Below, in pieces: positions 52,364 through 61,397 of a stretch of 64,000 nucleotides of DNA. The position numbers and the translations under genes are program-made. The notes below the pieces were generated by a model. The model was not told the DNA's origin, did no database searches, and was given only the letters and a program-made list of their open reading frames with translations. Source of the DNA: Caenorhabditis remanei (lineage: Eukaryota; Nematoda; Chromadorea; Rhabditida; Rhabditidae). Location of the stretch: contig NC_071331.1 in NCBI RefSeq assembly GCF_010183535.1, positions 11,222,001-11,286,000 on the forward strand, read 5' to 3'. How positions within the stretch are numbered: the stretch's first letter is position 1; the number at the start of each line of letters is the position of its first letter.

Positions 52364-53257
52364 ATTGTTCCTTCAGTGTTATTTGTTACTGTTTCTTGTT
52401 CTGAATAAATTTGGTTCATTATTTTCATTTTGTTGTCTTTGTGTGTTTACATCAACAAATTTTCATCGACGTGATAACCAACCAGAAGTATGATTCGAGA
52501 TATAGGTATTAATTCAAAATCGACGTTTATCACTACAATATAAATTCAAAAATTATGTACAGATCGGTTGTAAGAACCGTGTTGAGGTGCAGATTTCTTG
52601 TTCAGATCGGGGGTTTCCTTCCGATTCATTTCCGTTTCAGTGATCTTTCGAATCCCCTCATTGGTTCTGCATCGTAGTCCTCTATTCAAATATTCTAAAC
52701 ATGTTATAATTCTCATTCGTACTTACCAGAGCTGTGCCGTAGTAAAATTTAAAAAAAAAGTCGGCAGCAAAACAAAGCACAAGAATCACTTAAGCAAATC
52801 CATTCTATGTTTTCTAGTTGAAGCAGTAACTTTTAGTTCTTTTGTTCTCAAAATAGAAATCGCTTCCCAATTCAGAGCCCTTTCAATTATATTCTATTTT
52901 TATTGACTCCTATTCTATTGACACGATTAGTGTTCTTCCCCCGCTTATCATTCTCATAGTCATCTAGTTATCACAGATCGGATATTTCTTCCCATATTCC
53001 TGTTATCGTATTTTAGAGTCTTCCCAGCAGCATGAGACTTCTCTGAACACGCCCATCGGACGCAACTCTTTTTCCAACGTCTCCCATCCCAGTCATTTCA
53101 GATCATTCACTCATCGTCCTCACCTTTCCGCGAGACGTCATTCTTCTCATCCTCCCTGTCTTTTTATTTTCCCATGTTTTTGCTTGACCTTCCCATTCCC
53201 TTGTTTCTGTTTTCGTTTTCCTACACTCTGTTGCCAAATTCTTCCATCATTTCAGAA
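52364..53257. other. intergenic region between ALY copies 2 and 3
   Basis: No gene recognised. The last 250 bp is C/T-rich and resembles the promoter of ALY copy 1: both have GATCATTCACTCATC, and the leaders end CAGAACACCCAACTC and CAGAATACCCAACTC just before the start codon. The promoter was therefore duplicated with the gene. Confidence 0.6.
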
Positions 53258-53272
53258 TACCCAACTCTTAAA

Positions 53273-53854
53273 ATGGCTCCAATCGTTCACGCCTATAACC
53301 AACGTATTGAAATGATTAGAAGAATCCACTACCAGAACTGGAAGCTGAAGAAGAATGCTCAGAAAGATAAATCTGTCGGAGCTTCAGATATCGGTTAGTT
53401 TTTTACTAATTTTTGATAATATTGTAAATAATTCATTTTTCCAGGCAATCCAGATGCCCGAGTCCTGCTCTCCAATATGTGCATGTCAGTGACTGCCGAT
53501 TCTCTTCGAATCCTCTTCTCCGATTTCAACGTAAAAACGCTAAGAATCAATCACGACAAAAACGGGAATCCAGTTGGGACTGGAATTGTAAGTCTCCCAA
53601 AAAAGGATGCCATCCGATTGATCAGACAATTCCAAGATGTTGTCATCGGCTCATCTGATATTCAATTAAAGTTGATTGCTGCTTCCAACATTGAGAAGCG
53701 TGTGCGGTTTGCTGACAAACAAGATGAGAATGAACCAGCGAAGAGAATTCTAACAAAACAGCACGAGAAGACGAGAGGATTCCTGAAGAAGATGAACACC
53801 AACAATTTGAATCCAAACATCCTCGTTTCTACATTCACCAACTTGTCTATCTAA
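53273..53854 (+). CDS. divergent ALY-like RRM protein, tandem copy 3
   Basis: Exons 53273-53393 and 53445-53854 give 176 residues, with the same phase-1 intron position as copies 1 and 2. The N-terminus is short and charged (RRIHYQNWKLKKNAQK). The RRM reads ARVLLSNMC, FSDFNVKTLRIN, NGNPVGTGIVSLP, SNIEKRVRFADK. The C-terminal tail KTRGFLKKMNTNNLNPN...NLSI is almost the same as in copy 2 and absent from the conventional ALY gene, whose UAP56-binding helix is also missing. AATAAA at 53941 and 53951. A 49-bp foldback element has inserted 10 bp after the stop codon. Confidence 0.88.
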
Positions 53855-53864
53855 CTCTGTTTAT

Positions 53865-53913
53865 CATAGTTGTCAAGGCCCGGGCCGGCCCGGGCCGGGC
53901 CTTGACAACTATG
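53865..53913. mobile_element. 49-bp minimal hAT-like foldback
   Basis: CATAGTTGTCAAGGCCCGGG and its complement form nearly the whole element, with only a few central GGCC-rich bases unpaired. CTGTTTAT lies directly on both sides (53857-53864 and 53914-53921), an exact 8-bp duplication. It is within the 3' UTR of ALY copy 3. Confidence 0.85.
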
Positions 53914-53921
53914 CTGTTTAT

Positions 53922-56014
53922 AATGTTTCTGTGATAATCTAATAAAATCTAATAAATCCTGTTTAAAAATACTCAAATCGTAGCTTTTAGTTTAGATTGA
54001 CAATATCCTGTTTCAGATGGTAAGTGTTAGGATATTGCTTTTTTACTAAATATTGGTGCTGTTTTTAGTATATCTGTCTTAATTTTCCTCGAATTAAACC
54101 GGTTAATAATATTCCAAGTGTTGCATTAAGTTCAGGTTGAAAATGACCCGTTTCGAAGATAAGATTTATTATAAGTAGCTTTATACCTACTAGTAAACAA
54201 TCCCCTTGCCATTTCACCTGATTGAGGTTTCTTTTCGGTCCACATTTCATTATGAAAGTTTGAGGTATTTCAAGAGGTCTTCAAAAGTCGAACTAGTACA
54301 AACCTTTACGGTTTTTACAATACAGAAAAATTGGTTTTTAGCCTCGTCGCAACCATTACCCCGTTTCACTGATTCAGTTTATTTCATGAGCTTTTCAAAA
54401 ATATTATTGGTCCTGTTGCATGAGAAGGTTCAAAAGTTGAAACTTTAAAACTATGATTCTAACAGAAAAGTTTTTACAGTTTCTGACAGTTTTAAAAGTT
54501 CCGTGTTGTCTTACCAATTCAATTGGATGGTTATCTCAGCCTGATGTATTATGCCTGAAAACGCATTTTTACTCAATGTCAATTTCTTTCCCGGAGAAAG
54601 AAATCGGACTGTTCCACTCGCATTCGATTTCCTAGACAATTCTTCTCAAAAGATTTTCCCCTAGTATGTTCATGTTTGATATTCAGAAAACTTTATTCCG
54701 AACATCCGAAGATTGAATTGTGAACATCACAATAATACAATAAAAACTACAAAGAAATTCAGTAAATACAGTTTTCAAAACTATCACTGGAAAATTTTTA
54801 CATTTATGTCAGTAGAAATGAGTAGAAAAAGCAGTTCCGTGAGTTCGTCATGTAATCCATTCAGTATTTTCAAAAACATCTCTGTTTCGTTGTCTTTTCA
54901 AAACATATCGTTTTAGAAACTTGCTTGCTTTTTGCTGGATTTTTGAACCATAATTTATTATTGATTTCTCGCGACATCTGAATTCTGGGAGTTAGTCTCT
55001 GACATAACGGTTCTTTTCTTACTATCACACTATCGTCTAAATGAGAAGAAACTTTCAAAAAACACGAATGAAACTGTAAATATAGCAAAACATATTCCAC
55101 TAAAATTCTCTCAATAAACAAGATGGCTCACTTCTAGAAAGGAACAGAAACGAGTCATTGTTTAAAGTAATGAAATTAGAAAAATCCGTTGAGGAACGGT
55201 AAAATGTGTGATGTGTGGAACCGTATGTATATTTTCTCGTTTACCCGTTTCAATTGGAACATTTATTATAAATTCACGACACTGCGCCGCATGGCTTTTG
55301 GCGCCTCTAATTTGGTCAAAATGGTCTCGAAGCGAAAAACATTATTTGCATTTATTTTTAGACCTGCAAAGCTCGAAAATAGGGTATTTGATCTTTTTCA
55401 ACTACGAGACCATTCCGCGAAATTTCTAATAAATGGGATGCGCCTTTAAAGCCATGCGGCGCAGTGTCGTGAATTTATAATAGTAGCCATTTCAACCTAC
55501 ATGTAGTCGGATGAGTTATTTGTCTTGAAAAGTTTATCACATGTGTAAAAGTGCTCGACGATAATATATGTTTCACCGGATTATTATTTTTGAATAATTC
55601 ACAAAATTTCCAGTCTTCCATAAACCAAATTTGTTTCTCCCATAGTGTTTTTTTATTCTGGATTTCACACAATCTCATTTAACCACATGATTGGAAAAAA
55701 AGAAAATCACTTTTATATCATTCATTCAATACAGTATATTTTACAAGATCTATATTCATTTTCATTCAAAATTCAATATCTCCCATCGCATCAACCAATA
55801 TTTTTCTTCTCGACCACCAGCCCCATCTTGTCATTTGCCGTAGTAATCAAGTGTGTTGGAATCTGCAAAAATGTAACCAATTGTGTTGTGTTTTTGTTTG
55901 ATCTACGGCTCTCTTAAGGCGGCTAATCTTGTAGTGGGAGGTACTTGGGGTGTCAGGTTACCCGGGGGTGAATGAGGGCACTTGGATACAGTAACTCTAC
56001 TAGTAAGATTAGAT
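53922..56014. other. intergenic region between ALY group and homeobox gene
   Basis: No gene recognised in this 2.1 kb, which separates convergent genes. It contains a 215-bp hairpin MITE at 55266-55480 and several GAAACAG/CTGTTTC motifs. Confidence 0.5.
55266..55480. mobile_element. 215-bp hairpin MITE
   Basis: The ends TTATAAATTCACGACACTGC and its complement extend through GCCGCATGGCTTT, with further imperfect pairing (AATGGTCTCG/CGAGACCATT-like) inward. TA flanks both sides, compatible with a Tc1/mariner-type target. Confidence 0.75.
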
Positions 56015-56291
56015 TACCGTAAATACTGTATTATAACGGCACCTGTAATAGAACGGCACCTGTATTATAACGGCACCCCATCTATACTCAGAATTCATGA
56101 ATATGAATATCTCCGTGTTTTTTTCTTGTTTCTGATTAGAAGCAGCGTGATTGATAACGTCTTGATCAGCGAAAAGAATGTCCAAAAAAGATTTTTCGTT
56201 CAAATTTAATGAGTTTTTAAAACCTCAAAATTTCTCTGGGAGGCAGTTGAAAAATATAACGGCATGCCGTTATAATACAGTATTTACGGTA
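56015..56291. mobile_element. 277-bp MITE, copy A
   Basis: TA-flanked element with inverted ends CCGTAAATACTGTATTATAA and complement. Internally it repeats AACGGCACC. It is identical base for base to the copy at 56684-56960 and lies 31 bp past the homeobox stop codon, in its likely 3' UTR. A short open frame on the - strand inside it is just the element and has no recognisable domain. Confidence 0.9.
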
Positions 56292-56322
56292 ATCTTCTTA
56301 ATATCTGTATGTAGAAAACTTA

Positions 56323-59300
56323 TTAGTATAAAGTTTCCACGTTCAGCTTATCTAGAATTTCTGAAACAGTTGGGATAGTTACCGTGTTGAAGTTCTGATA
56401 TTGATACGCGTAGAATGGGTTTTGATGGCAAATGAAATTGAGCTGAGGTGTCGGGAGAGATGAGTTCTGAATGGAAGTTGTGGTGGGGCTGATTGAAGAA
56501 TTGAAGAGGGCTGCTCCAGGTGTCCAGGCTGAAAGAACATTTTTATGAAATGATGTAAAACACATATCCATATCGAATAAATATGTTTAAAAAACGATAA
56601 AGAAAGTATGGGATACGGGAAACAGTAGATTTTCCATATTCGGTTTCATTTTACAAATCAATTGTTTTTTTCAGAATGTATTATACCGTAAATACTGTAT
56701 TATAACGGCACCTGTAATAGAACGGCACCTGTATTATAACGGCACCCCATCTATACTCAGAATTCATGAATATGAATATCTCCGTGTTTTTTTCTTGTTT
56801 CTGATTAGAAGCAGCGTGATTGATAACGTCTTGATCAGCGAAAAGAATGTCCAAAAAAGATTTTTCGTTCAAATTTAATGAGTTTTTAAAACCTCAAAAT
56901 TTCTCTGGGAGGCAGTTGAAAAATATAACGGCATGCCGTTATAATACAGTATTTACGGTAATTCCATACGCAAAATTTGTTCGGGATGTTTTAGAGTTGA
57001 TTTATCAACTGATTGAAACGTGATATTCACATTGAATCTGTAATGTTTTCAGATTCAAAAAATTATTATTAGAGCATTTTCTAATAATCAATATTACTCT
57101 CTCTAAGTGTGACGTTTCTAGATTTATCTGTCAGTTTTCAGATTCTGGTGAAAAATCGAGCTACATGGAGGAAAAATTAATCTTGAATTGTGGGAGAGAA
57201 TTTCAGAAGTTTCTGAAACATGAACAAATTTAAAATTTGATTTTCAGCGCATTGATAAGAATAACTGATTGTCTGGAGCATTCCTATTGATCTAGGACTC
57301 CCGGTCACTCAGAGAATATGCTAAAATAAAGGAAAATATTGATTTGGAAACTGGAAGTAACAATCGAAAAACCATGCCTTTGGCTAAGTTTATAGTCATT
57401 TAGAGTAACATTTTTCATTTCCGCAACCGCTAATTATTTAACGTATACTTCAGTATCAGCTAGTTATAATTGATTGGAATGGTGCAGGTTTAATTACCAC
57501 AGTCTTTTTAAAGGCTCTAGTTTAAAATGTTTGAGGCATGCGTTCAATAGACGTTTCTCACATGTCAGTAAAGTATATGCTCCCAAAAACAGGAAAAAAA
57601 TTACAATATTTCGTTTGTCAAAGCACAACTTCTAAGAACTGGAACACGGCCTCCAGCAGAGGCCCTCTCAAAGTACTGTGCGCAGTGCATTGAGAGGGCC
57701 TCCGCTGGAGGCCGTGCTGGAAGTGAAACGTATTTCCAGTATCTTCGAAACTTCCTACTTTTGAGAACTTAAATTCCAACCAAGGAATTTTTCAGATCTC
57801 TTTTAGTTAGAAAGAGGTGATAATATGTCCAAAACATCAAAAAAATTCAAAAACAGAGAATTAATAACAAGATCTTGAAACAGGAAAATATGTTAACTTT
57901 TAGATTAGTTTAATATGAAAAGCCAAAATAGGCATTTTTCACAAATTATTTTGCTGATTGCACATTTCTTTTTGAGCTTCAAGAGTAGATAAAGAATTCA
58001 AAGTAATCAGAACATAAAGAATTCAAAGTAATCAGAACTTGCTGTTCAGATTTTTTATTGCATTTCTGAAACATTTAAAGATGCATATTTCACATAAAAA
58101 CAGGAGAACAGTTTTTCCAGTTCACTTGAATAGTACAAATCTAAACATTCCTGTTCCATGAGGTTTAAAACTAGTAATTATTTTTATTAAATACAATGTC
58201 CAAAAGAATGACCGAAATGGTATTCACGACAAGGAATCGTTTTCACGACAAAATCGTCAGGTTTTTGGAAGAGACTTATGGAATTTTCAGGTATTTTATA
58301 AAACGAGAACGTTTTTTAGCAAGTTTCACATCACAACTCACTAATAATAGTTGCCTCTTCCTTGATCTTTTTCTTATTCATCCCATCACTCTCATCCTCA
58401 TTTCCATCATCTGTTGGACTGCCATCACTACTCTCATTCCGTTGACGTTTACGTGCTTTTGCTCGTCGGTTTTTGAACCAGACCTGGATTATGGAAAGAT
58501 GAGATAAACAGCTTTAAGTTAGTTGTTTAACAGGTTATAAATTACATTTTCAATTCAATTCTCACCGGAAAATACAAAATGTTTAATTAAATTTTGTGTT
58601 TCAATAAAATTACAATCTCCTATTGCTTTTTTTGATAGCTAATTACATTAAGTGTGTATCTTTCCCATCATCCTGTCCATCATACATTTCCCCGTTCATT
58701 TTTCTTATCCCGGTTGTTGTATAAGTGGCTTACCCTTCGCCGAATAAAAAAATCAATACAAGAACAATGTGAATTAACACACTTTTATCTGTACTAATAT
58801 ACATCACGTTTTATTAACATTATCGAATCGCCCACCTGAATTCTCGCCTCAGCCAATTCAATTCGTTTCCCGAGTGCCTCTCTCTGTTGAATATCCGGAT
58901 ACTGGCATTTGAGAAATGCGTCTTCCAACATTTCCAACTGATTCTCACTGAATGCAGTCCGGAGTCGTCGGACACGACGTTCTTCAAGTGGAACTGATGA
59001 CAGTGGTTGTGGTGGGGACGAAGAACATTCTGGAAATTCAAAGCGTGTGGATATACTTGGAGAAGCATATGAATAGGTTTTTGGAGATCTATGTGGTGTG
59101 TCAGAAACAGAGTATACTGTATTTAAAGCATGGTAGACCAACCGATCTGGAAAGTTGAGAAATGTCGAATATTACTGTTTTTAGATGAGGAAACATTTAC
59201 TATTGCAAATTGGATTATCAACAAGACTTTCATATAAGTTTTAAAGACTAAAAAAAGCATTTAAAAACCACTCAACAGAGCATTAAATGTATTTCAAAAA

Positions 59301-61397
59301 ATGAGAAATACATACATTTTGTAACAGTAACATACATATCGAGTGATAGTTTTTTAAATAGAAATTCGGTGTCCCATTCAGTTACGTTCATGCTGAAATC
59401 ACGGAACAATCAGTACTGAATGGAAATCAATTAACAGGGGAATGCTCATCTAAAACTGGTATTCTGGAAGTCTAAAAGTGTAGCTGAAGAAAAAATGTCA
59501 GTTTCGGTACTTCTTTTAGTCAATTAGTTGAAAAACTTCTAGCAATTCTCAGAACAAGTTTTGTGAATTCCAGTATTAATGGAACCATTCTGACACAAAT
59601 GCGACCGATAAAGATACTATAAGTTATCAAACAACACTATGGTGAAACAGCAAGTAATACTTTGTGTAATGGCCTGTGATAACCTTAATGAAACAATTAC
59701 GATAAAACTATGGCTTCTGCGAAACAGGAGAATCCGTTCAAACTTGATACTGATACTGATACATCAGTTGAAGAAATGTTTAACAACAACTGTTTTCCGA
59801 TCTGATATATTGAGAAATGTCGAATATTACTGTTTTAGAGGAAGATTTCGAAAAATAGATAAGAAGTATAGTTGTACGGAATGCATTTTTTTGATTTACG
59901 GAATTCGGAATGTCAAGAAACCGTAATCCGGAATCGGAATAAAAATGAGGAAAATTCGGAATCCGTACAACTCTGACAAAGCATTCTCTAAAATTTCTAC
60001 AGATTAATATTAATCGAATGTGTACTAAATGTATAAAGAGGATGGGAAAATACATGTATTTTGTAACAGTAACATAAATATCGAGTTTTACAATAGCGGT
60101 TTTTTTTTGAAATTCGGGGTAATTTTCAGTTACTTTCATACTGAAATCACAAAACAATGGAAGCTGAATGGGAATCAATTAACAGAGGAAGTCTCATCAA
60201 AAACTGAGAATCTGGAAGTGTAGTTGAAGAAATAATGTCAGTTTCGCTATTTCTTTTAAGCGATTATCTTAGTAACTACTTGCAGTTCCCTGTTCATGTT
60301 CTGAGAATCCCAGTAGTAATGGAACAATTCAATTTGAACTCAATGAGACAGCTAATCAAATGTTGATGATCGATAAAGACACTATAAATTATCAAACAAC
60401 ACTATGGTGAAACAGTATTAGCTTCATTGGGTATTAGCGAAGGGGATTAGCTTCATTAACTTTGTCAAAGTTATTATAAATTTCTCAGAAACAGAAGCAT
60501 TCGTTCAAACATGATACTGATTCTGATAAAGTTGATGAAATATTCAAAAACGGTGTATGTGGTATGTCAGAAACATTATACTGTATTTAAAGCCGATTAC
60601 TGTTTTTAGATGAGGAAACATTTTACTATTGAAATTTGGATTATCAGTAGGATTTTCATTCAAGATTTTAATAATAAACTACTCGAACGAACACTAAATG
60701 TATAAAGTGACTGAGAAAATACATTAATTTTGTAACAGTAACATAAATATCGAGTTTTACACCAGTGATGACTTTATAGGAAATTCGGGGTTACTTTCAG
60801 ATACTTTCATACTGAAATCACAAAACGATGGAAGCTGAATGAAAATTAATTAACTGAGGAAGTCTCGTCTAAATAAAACTGGTATTCCGAAAGTTTTGTA
60901 CAAGAAATAATGTCAGTTTCACTACTTCTTTTAAACGATTAGTTTAGCAAGTACTAGCAGTTCCCTGCTTATTTTCTGAGAATCCCAGTAGTGATGGTTA
61001 TCGAAGTAATTATAAACGAAATATGATGTCTGTAAAACAGAATAATTCATTCAAACTTGATTCTGATACATCAGTTGAGGAAATGTTCAAAAATAACTGT
61101 TTTCCAATGAAGTCAAGTATAAGAATCTACCAGAATTCACTCACTAGTCAAGAAGTTTGTTAATTTTTCACTTCTCCCAGTCTAAACGTTGTCAAAAACG
61201 TATTTGGAGAACTTTCTAGTTTAGGTGTAACAGAACCAATTTCGTCAAAATGTGAACAATTTCTCCTGTTTTCATAACAATATTTAGGTTACAGAAGATT
61301 TTAAATGCATTCTTGCACGATTCTATCAACAACGAATAATTATTACGCTAACTCATGCCAACTCACCTTTCATAACCATTTGAAACTGCAATGGAGT
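56323..61397 (-). CDS. divergent paired-like homeobox protein (K50 class)
   Basis: Coding exons read downward: 61397-61367 (ATG at 61379), 59146-58836, 58483-58342, 56528-56323. Phases agree, giving 223 residues from that ATG; more N-terminal exons may exist. The homeodomain (about 78-137) reads [20 protein letters not shown] ... YPDIQQRE ... [19 protein letters not shown]. Lys at position 50 (WFKN) is the Otx/Gsc/bicoid-type DNA-contact residue. After it come an acidic Ser/Asp-rich stretch and an aromatic tail ([12 protein letters not shown]). It should be a nuclear DNA-binding regulator. I cannot match it to one worm ceh gene. Homeodomain split by an intron after RIQ, common in PRD-like genes. 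Identical MITEs bracket the last exon; the large intron holds a triplication. Confidence 0.85.
56684..56960. mobile_element. 277-bp MITE, copy B
   Basis: Identical to the copy at 56015-56291 and in the same orientation. It is TA-flanked and lies in the last intron of the homeobox gene, 155 bp upstream of the last exon. Confidence 0.9.
57645..57716. repeat. 72-nt hairpin with 27-bp stem
   Basis: CACGGCCTCCAGCAGAGGCC continues to CTCTCAA and is mirrored by its complement with one mismatch, around an 18-nt loop. CTGGAA flanks both sides, suggesting a small transposed foldback rather than a miRNA. It is in the third intron of the homeobox gene and is GC-rich against an AT-rich background. Confidence 0.65.
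59150..61115. repeat. three diverged tandem units in homeobox intron
   Basis: Units begin near 59150, 59812 and 60591. Each carries the same order of landmarks: TATTACTGTTTTTAGATGAG, TTTTGTAACAGTAACATA, TTCATACTGAAATCAC, AATGTCAGTTTCG, GATAAAGA-ACTATAA, CAAACAACACTATGGTGAAA (not in all), and TGATACATCAGTTGA. Identity is moderate to high. The unit edge overlaps the 5' end of the homeobox exon at 59100-59146, of which decayed copies can be seen at 60560-60598 and 59788-59830. Confidence 0.7.

Noticed and set aside
56345..56366. A GTAACT...TTTCAG stretch in the last homeobox exon that could be read as an intron
   Set aside because: It would be only about 22 nt, far below the worm minimum, and reading straight through gives a longer open frame to the TAA at 56323.
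56009..56872. Two identical open frames of about 64 residues on the - strand
   Set aside because: They are the two copies of the 277-bp MITE and include its terminal repeat; no domain or start context supports a protein.
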